Part shown: in pieces, positions 5,677-12,876 of the stretch
How positions within the stretch are numbered: position 1 is the stretch's first letter
Layout: every line of letters starts with the position of its first letter
From: UMGS902 sp045538895
GTDB taxonomy: Bacteria > Bacillota > Clostridia > Oscillospirales > CAG-272
DNA: 14,451 nucleotides
Direction: 5' to 3'
NCBI GenBank assembly: GCA_045538895.1
Contig: JAZQEH010000022.1
Location: forward strand, 1 to 14,451
Notes under the pieces: generated by a model
The model's input: the letters and a program-made list of their open reading frames with translations, nothing else
Told to the model about the DNA's origin: nothing
Databases searched by the model: none
Translations under genes and position numbers: made by a program

Positions 5677-7800
5677 ATGGCAAATCTTGATATGTCTATT
5701 ACGAAGCTTAACGGCATAGGCAAAGTAAAAGCGGCGGCTTTTGAAAAACTCGGCATACATACCTTGCGTGACCTTATTTACCATTTTCCCACTCGCTATG
5801 AAAACCGCGGTGTGGTAAGCACGCTTGCAGAGGGCAGGGTAGGAATGATGCAGTCATACATCCTCACCGTTGCCACAGAGCCGAAGATGGCAAGACTGCG
5901 TGGCAGCCTTACCGTGGTAAAATTCCGTGCATTTGATGAAAGCGGAAGCGTTGAAATAGTGTATTTTAATCAGCCGTATATGCGTGATAAGTTCCACACG
6001 GGTGAAACCTACCGCTTTTACGGCAAACTTGCGGAAAAACTCGGCAGATTTTCGCTTTCGAGTCCGATTGCCGAAAAGTATAGCGACAGCGATGCACTTC
6101 CCGAACTGTATGCTGTTTATCGCCTTTCGCATCCGCTTAATAAAAACGTCATTCGTGAATGTACAAGGCAAGCACTTACGCTATGTCGCAGCGAAATATG
6201 CGACGTGCTACCAAGCGAGATACGCTCAAAGTATTCGCTTGCAACTCTCGGCTTCGCACTTGAGAATATCCATACCCCGACGGGGCTTGATGCACTTGAC
6301 CGTGCGGCACGCCGCCTTGCTTTTGACGAACTGCTTGAAACTGCGCTTGCGGTACGCCTTATGCGTAAAAAACAGGCTCGCAGCCATGCTTACCGAATGG
6401 CGGATGGCGATATTCTGCCATTCTTACAAACGGTGCCGTTTGAGCTTACAAATGCACAAAAACGTGCAGTAAATGATATAATAGCCGATATGATGAGCGG
6501 AGAGGGCGATAAGACAGAGAGAATGTCACGCATACTTGTAGGTGACGTAGGCTGCGGAAAAACCGTTTGTGCCGCCGCAGCAGTATATATGACGGTCAAC
6601 AACGGCTTTCAGGCGCTTGTCATGGCACCTACCGAAATCCTTGCCGCACAGCATTACAGTGACCTTGCACCGCAATTTGCATCGCTCGGTTACGCTGTCG
6701 AAAGGCTTACGGGCAGTACAACCGCCGCCGAAAAACGCCGTATAAAGGCAGGGCTTGCCGACGGCAGTATTGATATAGTGATAGGCACACATGCACTCAT
6801 TTACGACGATGTGGTATTCAATAAACTCGGACTTGCGGTGTGTGACGAGCAACACCGTTTTGGCATTGCACAGCGTGCAAAACTGCTCGAAAAGAGTCCG
6901 CATGCACACATGCTTGTGATGAGTGCAACTCCCATACCGCGTACACTTTCGCTTGTGCTTTACGGTGACCTTGCGATTTCACGTATAGATGAAATGCCAA
7001 AAGGCAGACAAAAGGTTGATACGTTTTTTGTAAATGAGAATTACCGTACACGGCTTAACGGCTTTATCGAAAAGCAGCTTAACGAGGGAGGACAGGTGTA
7101 CGTTGTATGTCCTGCGGTTGAGCAGCCGGAGGATGATGCCGACGAGGGCGCTTCAACCGTGAGTGCTTTTGATATAAGCTTTGAAACACCGCTCAAGAGT
7201 GCGGTGGAGTTTTCAAAAGAACTTGCTTCTCTTTTTCCCTCGGCAAACGTTGCGTATATTCACGGAAAAATGAAGCCGTCCGAAAAAAATGAGATAATGA
7301 CACGGTTTGTGTCAGGCGATATAAAGCTCCTTGTTTCAACTACCGTAATCGAGGTTGGCATAAACGTTCCCAATGCTTCACTTATGATAGTTGAAAATGC
7401 CGAGCGTTTCGGTCTTTCGCAGCTTCACCAGCTAAGGGGACGAGTCGGACGTGGCAGCCGCAAGTCATATTGCGTGCTAGTTTCTGATACCGACGGAGAA
7501 ATCGCAAAGCAGCGTCTTAAGCTGATGACAAAAACGAATGACGGATTTGTCATTGCGGAGGAGGACCTTAAGATGCGAGGTCCCGGAGATTTTCTCGGCA
7601 CCGAGGGAGCAAGACAGAGCGGTACGGGTGCAAATTACCGCATGGCGGCAATTTGTCAGGATGCGATGATACCCGAAGCGGCAGGAGAGGCTGCGGCGGC
7701 GATACTTGACCGTGACCCGACACTTTCCTCTGCTGAATTTGCTCCACTCCGTCAAAGGCTCGCAAATGCGATGAATGCGAGCGATACCACTATGAATTAG
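5677..7800 (+). CDS. recG: ATP-dependent DNA helicase RecG
   Basis: RecG is a superfamily 2 helicase that remodels stalled replication forks and Holliday junctions. This 707-aa protein has the normal length. The N-terminal wedge/OB region covers about 1-210, with LNGIGKVKAAAFEKLGI (11-27) as the usual opening helices. Helicase motifs follow in order: Walker A GDVGCGKT (289-296), MAPTEILA (316-323), DEQH (390-393), SATPIPRT (416-423), TTVIEVGINVPNA (555-567) and QLHQLRGRVGRG (582-593). The start is supported by a very strong AGGAGGT (5664-5670) 6 nt upstream. rarA begins 13 nt after its stop, so the two repair ATPases are probably co-transcribed. No clear promoter is visible in the 135-nt gap before it. 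Confidence 0.97.
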   Translation: MANLDMSITKLNGIGKVKAAAFEKLGIHTLRDLIYHFPTRYENRGVVSTLAEGRVGMMQSYILTVATEPKMARLRGSLTVVKFRAFDESGSVEIVYFNQPYMRDKFHTGETYRFYGKLAEKLGRFSLSSPIAEKYSDSDALPELYAVYRLSHPLNKNVIRECTRQALTLCRSEICDVLPSEIRSKYSLATLGFALENIHTPTGLDALDRAARRLAFDELLETALAVRLMRKKQARSHAYRMADGDILPFLQTVPFELTNAQKRAVNDIIADMMSGEGDKTERMSRILVGDVGCGKTVCAAAAVYMTVNNGFQALVMAPTEILAAQHYSDLAPQFASLGYAVERLTGSTTAAEKRRIKAGLADGSIDIVIGTHALIYDDVVFNKLGLAVCDEQHRFGIAQRAKLLEKSPHAHMLVMSATPIPRTLSLVLYGDLAISRIDEMPKGRQKVDTFFVNENYRTRLNGFIEKQLNEGGQVYVVCPAVEQPEDDADEGASTVSAFDISFETPLKSAVEFSKELASLFPSANVAYIHGKMKPSEKNEIMTRFVSGDIKLLVSTTVIEVGINVPNASLMIVENAERFGLSQLHQLRGRVGRGSRKSYCVLVSDTDGEIAKQRLKLMTKTNDGFVIAEEDLKMRGPGDFLGTEGARQSGTGANYRMAAICQDAMIPEAAGEAAAAILDRDPTLSSAEFAPLRQRLANAMNASDTTMN

Positions 7801-7813
7801 AAAGGGAAAAAAC

Positions 7814-9040
7814 ATGCAAAATCAACCGCTTGCCGATAGACTCCGTCCCGAAACTTTGGATGATATGGTGGGGCAGCAGCATCTGTTTGGCAAAAATGGC
7901 GTTGTACGCAAAATGCTTGAGGGCGGCAGAGTTACAAATATGATTTTCTTTGGTCCTCCCGGCACAGGAAAAACTACTGCGGCTAACATTGTTGCAAAGC
8001 AGTCCGGAATGACGCTGTATAAGCTCAATGCTACTACTGCTTCGCTTTCTGATGTAAAGGATGTTATTTCACAGTCGCAAAGCATGTTCGGTGCCGCGGG
8101 CACACTGCTTTACCTTGACGAAATTCAGTATTTCAACCGCAAGCAGCAGCAATCGTTGCTTGAATATATTGAGGATGGCAGAGTAACACTTATTGCATCC
8201 ACTACGGACAACCCGTATTTCTGCATTTACAATGCTATTTTATCACGTTGCGCGGTGTTTGAGTTCAAGCCCGTTACCGCAAAGGATATCAGCAAGGCGT
8301 TGCTCCGTGGGCTTGATTTGCTTAACAAGGAAAGCGGAAAGAGTGTAACCATTGAGGATAAAGCACTTGATTTTATTGCATCGGTTGCAGGCGGTGACGT
8401 ACGCTCGTCGCTCGGTGTGCTTGAAAACGTTTATTCTGTTGCAGGCAAGACGATTACCGAGGCGGATGCAAGAGATTTTATGCCCACGTTCACGGGCAAT
8501 TTTGACCGTATGGGCGATGTTCATTATAATCTGCTTTCATGCTTGCAAAAGTCTATCCGAGGCTCCGACCCCGATGCGGCGGTGTTCTATCTTGCCCGTA
8601 TTTTAGAGGGGGGCGACCTGCTTTCGGCATGCCGCAGACTTCTTGTTATTGCAAGTGAGGATGTGGGACTTGCATATCCGCAGGCGGCAATTATGGCAAA
8701 GGCTTGTACCGATGCCGCAAAAGAACTCGGACTTCCCGAGGCGGCAATACCGCTTGCAAATCTTACAGTAGCACTTGCTACGGCTCCAAAATCCAACAGT
8801 GCGTATATGGCATACGCTGCAGCGAAAAATGACTTTTTGTCAGGACTCGGTCAGGATATTCCCGTGCATTTGCAGTCACCGCTGTTCAAGGGATATAAAT
8901 ATCCGCACGATTATCCGGATCACTATGTAAAGCAGCAGTATTTGCCAAATGACCTTGCGGGTAAAAAGTATTATAAGTTCGGTGAGAATAAAACCGAACA
9001 AGCCGCAAAAGCGTATTGGGAAAAAGTGAAAGGGAAATAA
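7814..9040 (+). CDS. rarA: Replication-associated recombination protein A (AAA+ ATPase)
   Basis: RarA/MgsA is a clamp-loader-like AAA+ ATPase that acts at blocked replication forks. The 408-aa product opens with PLADRLRPETLDDMVGQQHL (5-24), the standard RarA start, then Walker A GPPGTGKT (47-54), Walker B LLYLDEIQYF (98-107), sensor 1 IASTTDNP (127-134) and the arginine finger in ILSRC (Arg145). The C-terminal part has the RarA lid and tetramerisation region, ending in the typical HDYPDHYVKQQYLP block. The Walker B tail reads DEIQYF rather than the common DEIHRF, so this belongs to a divergent branch of RarA, but all residues needed for ATP hydrolysis are present. The ribosome binding site is a modest AAAGGGA. 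Confidence 0.95.
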   Translation: MQNQPLADRLRPETLDDMVGQQHLFGKNGVVRKMLEGGRVTNMIFFGPPGTGKTTAANIVAKQSGMTLYKLNATTASLSDVKDVISQSQSMFGAAGTLLYLDEIQYFNRKQQQSLLEYIEDGRVTLIASTTDNPYFCIYNAILSRCAVFEFKPVTAKDISKALLRGLDLLNKESGKSVTIEDKALDFIASVAGGDVRSSLGVLENVYSVAGKTITEADARDFMPTFTGNFDRMGDVHYNLLSCLQKSIRGSDPDAAVFYLARILEGGDLLSACRRLLVIASEDVGLAYPQAAIMAKACTDAAKELGLPEAAIPLANLTVALATAPKSNSAYMAYAAAKNDFLSGLGQDIPVHLQSPLFKGYKYPHDYPDHYVKQQYLPNDLAGKKYYKFGENKTEQAAKAYWEKVKGK

Positions 9041-9041
9041 A

Positions 9042-9569
9042 TTGAAAATGAAAAAAGAAATAAAACTTTATAATCTTTTGTTTCCGATGTGGTTGCTTTG
9101 GATTTTTCCACCGTTTATTATAGTTTGCGGAGTTGGAAATCTGATTATTGATGCAGCGGTGATTTTGCTTGTCACCAAGTGCTTAAGAATTGACGGCTTT
9201 TTAAAAAAATACAATAGTTGTATTTTTAAAGCATGGGGATTAGGATTTGTAGCAGATTTTATCGGTGTTGCTTTTTTAATGATAATCAGTAGGTGTTTAT
9301 ATTTTTTTGGAACAAAATTTGAAAGCTTGAAGTATTTGAACGAATATGTTCGCTGGAATGTGGATTATAATCCGTTTGCTAATATTTACGCTTTATTGAT
9401 TACGGTTTTATCAATAGTTATTGCTGGTTTCTGCATATACTTGTTTAATAAGAGAATCAGTTTGAAAAATGTTGATATAGATGAGCATCACAAGAAAATC
9501 ATATCGCTTACTATGGCAATTGTAACGTCTCCGTATATGTTTTTTATTCCAGGAGAATGGTTTTTTTAA
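9042..9569 (+). CDS. AT-rich multi-pass membrane protein of unknown function (175 aa)
   Basis: I cannot assign a function. About five hydrophobic spans are visible (12-29, 32-48, 65-88, 113-135, 153-169) joined by short loops; there are no metal-binding or catalytic motifs. The gene follows rarA with a 1-nt gap. A TTG at 9042 is the better start, as AGGGA (9031-9035) lies 6-7 nt before it; the ATG at 9048 (13 nt from the same site) is the alternative and would remove two residues. Its sequence is visibly richer in A and T than recG, rarA or tex (many TTT, ATT and AAA codons), which points to later acquisition or weak expression. It is followed by a cloverleaf repeat rather than a normal terminator. 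Hydrophobic proteins of this length next to housekeeping genes are common in Clostridia, but none that I know has an assigned role. Confidence 0.8.
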   Translation: MKMKKEIKLYNLLFPMWLLWIFPPFIIVCGVGNLIIDAAVILLVTKCLRIDGFLKKYNSCIFKAWGLGFVADFIGVAFLMIISRCLYFFGTKFESLKYLNEYVRWNVDYNPFANIYALLITVLSIVIAGFCIYLFNKRISLKNVDIDEHHKKIISLTMAIVTSPYMFFIPGEWFF

Positions 9570-9580
9570 TAAAACTAAAT

Positions 9581-9633
9581 AAGCCTTCCCCCTCGGGGGA
9601 AGGTGTCGACGTACGTCGACGGATGAGGGGCTT
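9581..9633. repeat. 53-bp cloverleaf-like dispersed repeat
   Basis: Three nested parts are visible. Outer ends AAGCC (9581-9585) and GGCTT (9629-9633) are inverted. Inside are a hairpin, CCTTCCCCC, two bases, GGGGGAAGG (9584-9603), and a perfect 16-bp palindrome GTCGACGTACGTCGAC (9605-9620). The tail GGATGAGGGG resembles the right end of a repeat family frequent in Ruminococcaceae and relatives. It could fold as a three-armed RNA or DNA structure and lies between two same-strand genes. A reversed partial copy seems to start at the left edge of the window. Confidence 0.75.
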
Positions 9634-9704
9634 CGTTACTTCGCAAAACAATGATTTATAACATAAACATTTCCGCACATACTAATTATGCTTGCCGAAG
9701 CGGT

Positions 9705-9809
9705 ATGGGAAAATCATTTTTACAAGGATTTATAATAGGACTTGCCGTGGCGATAATTCTTATGGTGGTTTTTATCGCATGCGTAAGCCGAATGTTTTTT
9801 ATAGTATAG
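9705..9809 (+). CDS. Possible 34-aa single-span membrane peptide
   Basis: The frame reads MGKSFLQ followed by a run of hydrophobic residues (FIIGLAVAIILMVVFIACV at 9-27) and SRMFFIV, a typical shape for a small membrane peptide. Its TAG stop (9807-9809) overlaps the AGGA ribosome binding site of the downstream pseudouridine synthase gene, so the two could be translationally coupled. Against it, no good Shine-Dalgarno sequence precedes the ATG at 9705. A longer version from an ATG at 9651 (52 aa) starts inside the conserved AAAACAATGATTTA motif that borders repeats here, so that start is probably chance. Conservation in relatives would decide it. Confidence 0.4.
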   Translation: MGKSFLQGFIIGLAVAIILMVVFIACVSRMFFIV

Positions 9810-9816
9810 GATTTTT

Positions 9817-10518
9817 ATGAGAATAGACAAATTTCTTTCGGAGTGCAAGGTGGCAACCCGCTCGGAAACTGCGAAAGCGGTTCGCCGCGGCGAGGTGCTT
9901 CTTGACGGCGTACCTGTCAAACGTGCCGACACTCCTGTTGACATCGAAAAAAACGTTGTGACATATTGCGGTGAGGTAGTACACTACCGCCGCAATACAT
10001 ATGTTTTGCTGAATAAACCCGACGGATACGTCAGTGCAACCGAAGATAAAAGGGAAAAAACGGTGCTTGATCTGCTTCCCGAAGAGGTAACAAAATTCGG
10101 CGTTTTTCCATGTGGCAGACTCGATAAAAACACGCTCGGACTCATGCTGCTTACCGATAACGGGCCGCTTGCACACACACTTCTTTCACCGAAAAAGCAT
10201 GTTGAAAAGGTGTACAGATTTGAATGTGCCAAAGAACCAAGCGAAAGCGACATTGAAGCACTCCGGAGCGGAGTTGATATCGGCGGCTATGTTACAAAGC
10301 CCTGTACCGTTAATATGACGGGTGAAACAAGCGGAGAAATAACACTCTCCGAGGGCAAATATCACCAGATCAAACTAATGTTTGAAGCGGTTGATAACCG
10401 TATACTCTACCTTGAACGGATACGCTTTGCGTTTTTAACGCTCGGCGACCTTGAAAGAGGCGAGTGGCGGTATCTTACCGATGAAGAAATAGAGAAACTT
10501 GAAGGATACGGAAACTGA
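9817..10518 (+). CDS. rsuA: RsuA-family 16S rRNA pseudouridine synthase
   Basis: This enzyme turns a uridine in rRNA, by family U516 of 16S rRNA, into pseudouridine. The 233-aa product has an N-terminal S4 RNA-binding domain (about 1-50, MRIDKFLSECKVATRSE onward) and the catalytic domain with YVLLNKPDGYVS (62-73) and CGRLDKNTLGLMLLTDNG (99-116), in which Asp103 is the expected catalytic residue. KYHQIKLMFEAV corresponds to the conserved KYHQVKRMF block, with Leu for the usual Arg. AGGA (9808-9811) precedes the ATG by 5 nt. Tex begins one base after its stop, so both belong to one transcript. U516 specificity is inferred from the family and not proven by the sequence. Confidence 0.92.
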   Translation: MRIDKFLSECKVATRSETAKAVRRGEVLLDGVPVKRADTPVDIEKNVVTYCGEVVHYRRNTYVLLNKPDGYVSATEDKREKTVLDLLPEEVTKFGVFPCGRLDKNTLGLMLLTDNGPLAHTLLSPKKHVEKVYRFECAKEPSESDIEALRSGVDIGGYVTKPCTVNMTGETSGEITLSEGKYHQIKLMFEAVDNRILYLERIRFAFLTLGDLERGEWRYLTDEEIEKLEGYGN

Positions 10519-10519
10519 T

Positions 10520-12679
10520 ATGGACATTATTAAGAAATTGACAGAAGAACTTGGTATTAATGAGTGGCAGACCGTAAAAGCGGTTGAACTTATCGATGAG
10601 GGAAATACAATTCCTTTTATAGCACGTTACCGAAAAGAGGCTACAGGCAGCCTTGATGACGTGCAGCTTCGTGAGCTTTATGAAAGACTTGACTATCTCC
10701 GCCGCTTTGAGGAGCGTAAAGAGGAGATACGTGCAGCGATTGAGGGACAGGGCAAGCTCACCGATGAGATTGTAGCGGCTCTTGAAGCGGCACAGACACT
10801 CAATGAGCTTGAGGACGTTTATCTGCCCTACAAGCAAAAGAGAAAGACACGTGCTTCGGTTGCACGTGAAAGGGGACTTGAACCGCTTGCAATGCTTATT
10901 TTTGCGTGCGAGGCGGAGTATAATCCCTCTATTGTGAAGGCTGCTGAAGAATTTGTCGATGCGGAAAAGGAAGTTCCCGATGTAGAGAGCGCGCTTGCAG
11001 GTGCATGCGACATTATTGCAGAGGATATTGCACAGAATGCAACCTTCCGTAAGGTTATAAGAGAGGGAAGTGCACGTCTTGGCGAGCTTACCTCCACAGC
11101 GGCAAAAGAGGAAGACTCGGTTTATTCGATGTATTACACCTATTCCGAGCCTGTAAACAAGGTGCGTTCACACCGCTATCTTGCGATTGCACGTGGCGAA
11201 CGTGAGGAATTCCTCAAGGTGTCATTAAAGGTGCCTGAAGAAACCGTGTATGCTTATCTTGAACGTGAGATAATCACAAATAAAGATAGCGAGGCAGTAC
11301 CCTACCTGCGAGAAACTATAAAGGATGCGTATAAGCGACTCATAGCACCTGCTATTGAGCGTGAAATACGTGCAGACCTGCTCGAAACCGCCTCCGACGG
11401 TGCGATTGACGTATTTTCGAGCAATCTTCGTGGACTTCTCATGCAGCCACCGGTACGTGGCAAGGTTGTAATGGGTTATGACCCCGGCTACCGTACCGGA
11501 TGCAAACTTGCGGTTGTTGACGAAACAGGAAAGGTGCTTGAAACTGCGGTTATCTATCCCACAAAGCCGTATGAGCGTATTGAGGAGAGCCGCCGCAAGG
11601 TGGTTGACCTTATCCGCCGCCACGGTGTTGACGTTATTTCCATAGGTAACGGAACAGCTTCACGTGAGAGCGAGCAGTTTATTGCAGATACTATCAAAAC
11701 GATTCCGCAGGATGTAAAATATGTTGTTGTAAGCGAGGCAGGTGCGTCGGTTTACTCGGCATCAAAACTTGCACAGGACGAGTTCCCCGACTTTGACGTA
11801 ACCGAGCGTAGTGCGGTTTCTATCGCACGTAGGCTTATTGACCCGCTTGCGGAGCTCGTAAAAATCGAGCCGAAAGCTATTGGCGTAGGTCAGTATCAGC
11901 ATGATATGCAGCCTAAAAAGCTTGATTTTGCGCTTGGCGGTGTGGTTGAGGACTGCGTTAACAGCGTAGGTGTCGAGCTTAATACTGCATCACATTCACT
12001 GCTTTCGTACGTTGCAGGTATCAGTGCGGCATGCGCGAAGAATATTGTAAAATACCGTGAAGAAAAGGGAGCTTTCCGCACAAGAGAGGAGCTTAAAAAG
12101 GTTTCCCGACTCGGTGACAAGGTGTTTGAACAGTGTGCAGGCTTCTTGCGTGTAAGCGGCGGTGAAGAAATTCTTGACTGCACAGGTGTTCACCCTGAGT
12201 CATACACTGCGGCACGCAGTCTGCTTAAGATGTTTGACTACACCGAGGACGACGTTCGTGCAATGCGTCTTGGCGGCCTTTCTGGCAAGGTTGCAAGAGA
12301 GGGTGCGAGTGCGGTGGCAGAAAAACTTGGCATAGGCGAGCCTACACTCATTGACATCTGCTCCGAGCTTGAAAAGCCCGGCCGTGACCCCCGTGAGGGA
12401 CTTCCTGCACCCGTGCTCCGTGCTGACGTAATGAGCTTTGAGGATCTGCGTGAGGGCATGGAACTCCGTGGAACGGTAAGAAACGTTGTAGACTTCGGTG
12501 CGTTTATCGACATCGGCGTTCATCAGGACGGTCTGCTTCACATTTCGGAAATTGCCGATAAATATGTAAAGCATCCGAGCGACGTGCTTACCGTGGGCGA
12601 CGTTGTAAACGTAAGGGTGAAGAGCATTGATAAGGTTAAACACCGTATCGGACTCACAATGCGTTCGGATAAGAATTAA
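10520..12679 (+). CDS. tex: S1-domain RNA-binding transcription accessory protein Tex
   Basis: Tex is a conserved cytoplasmic nucleic-acid-binding protein related to eukaryotic Spt6 and thought to assist transcription. With the ATG at 10520 the product is 719 aa, a standard Firmicute length. The helical N-terminal region spans about 1-310, a YqgF/RNase H-like fold starts at VMGYDPGYRTGCKLAVVD (317-334), and helix-hairpin-helix units lie at about 495-545 (YVAGISAACAKNIVKYREE). The C-terminal S1 domain runs from about 645 to 716 (GTVRNVVDFGAFIDIGV, DGLLHISEI). A TTG start at 10499 would overlap rsuA by 20 bases and is less likely. The ribosome binding site is weak, so coupling to rsuA translation is plausible. 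There is no evident terminator after the stop other than the small hairpins described next. Confidence 0.96.
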   Translation: MDIIKKLTEELGINEWQTVKAVELIDEGNTIPFIARYRKEATGSLDDVQLRELYERLDYLRRFEERKEEIRAAIEGQGKLTDEIVAALEAAQTLNELEDVYLPYKQKRKTRASVARERGLEPLAMLIFACEAEYNPSIVKAAEEFVDAEKEVPDVESALAGACDIIAEDIAQNATFRKVIREGSARLGELTSTAAKEEDSVYSMYYTYSEPVNKVRSHRYLAIARGEREEFLKVSLKVPEETVYAYLEREIITNKDSEAVPYLRETIKDAYKRLIAPAIEREIRADLLETASDGAIDVFSSNLRGLLMQPPVRGKVVMGYDPGYRTGCKLAVVDETGKVLETAVIYPTKPYERIEESRRKVVDLIRRHGVDVISIGNGTASRESEQFIADTIKTIPQDVKYVVVSEAGASVYSASKLAQDEFPDFDVTERSAVSIARRLIDPLAELVKIEPKAIGVGQYQHDMQPKKLDFALGGVVEDCVNSVGVELNTASHSLLSYVAGISAACAKNIVKYREEKGAFRTREELKKVSRLGDKVFEQCAGFLRVSGGEEILDCTGVHPESYTAARSLLKMFDYTEDDVRAMRLGGLSGKVAREGASAVAEKLGIGEPTLIDICSELEKPGRDPREGLPAPVLRADVMSFEDLREGMELRGTVRNVVDFGAFIDIGVHQDGLLHISEIADKYVKHPSDVLTVGDVVNVRVKSIDKVKHRIGLTMRSDKN

Positions 12680-12681
12680 AA

Positions 12682-12760
12682 TTCTAATAAATTAGAACGA
12701 ATGCAGCCTGCGTCATGCAATTTACACATGACGTTGAATGTTTGTTGTGCAATTTCTACA
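12682..12760. other. Structured intergenic stretch after tex
   Basis: Two inverted repeats occur: TTCTAAT, two bases, ATTAGAA (12682-12697), and CGTCATG, nine bases, CATGACG (12711-12733). The loop of the second contains TGCAATTTACA, and a near-copy TGCAATTTCTACA recurs at 12748-12760. Neither hairpin has a following T-run, so a standard terminator is not supported. They may be operators for the following ATPase gene or mRNA structures closing the tex transcript. No open reading frame of note lies here and I recognise no riboswitch class. Confidence 0.45.
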
Positions 12761-12813
12761 AAGCAAAAACTCAAAGTTTGGGAAAATCCCCACTATATTT
12801 TTGGACAAAACTT

Positions 12814-12822
12814 TGTTATAAT
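12814..12822 (+). promoter_or_regulatory. Extended -10 promoter of the ABC ATPase gene
   Basis: TGTTATAAT matches the extended -10 consensus exactly. The hexamer at the right distance upstream (TATATT, 12794-12799) is a poor -35, so the promoter would rely on its TG element. A short inverted repeat, ACAAA, two bases, TTTGT (12805-12816), overlaps the spacer and may bind a regulator. The resulting leader would be about 48 nt. Confidence 0.7.
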
Positions 12823-12839
12823 ACTATATGAAAAATTCT

Positions 12840-12854
12840 GCCTGCTCCGCAGGC
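12840..12854 (+). promoter_or_regulatory. Leader hairpin in front of the ABC ATPase gene
   Basis: GCCTGC, TCC, GCAGGC form a perfect 6-bp G+C-rich stem with a 3-nt loop, ~11 nt after the expected transcription start and 7 nt before the ribosome binding site GGAGG (12862-12866). It is followed only by TTTAAA, too short for a terminator, and most likely stabilises the mRNA 5' end. Confidence 0.55.
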
Positions 12855-12876
12855 TTTAAACGGAGGATGCTAATAT

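Noticed and set aside
5984..6472. 162-aa plus-strand open frame inside recG
   Set aside because: It is an out-of-frame reading of the recG coding sequence, whose own frame holds all helicase motifs.
9651..9704. 52-aa version of the small membrane peptide, starting at 9651
   Set aside because: The ATG falls inside the AAAACAATGATTTA motif shared with other repeats and has no ribosome binding site; the 18 added residues look random.
12680..12876. A riboswitch in front of the ABC ATPase gene
   Set aside because: The hairpins before 12734 lie upstream of the promoter, and the true leader is only about 48 nt, too short for a known riboswitch class.
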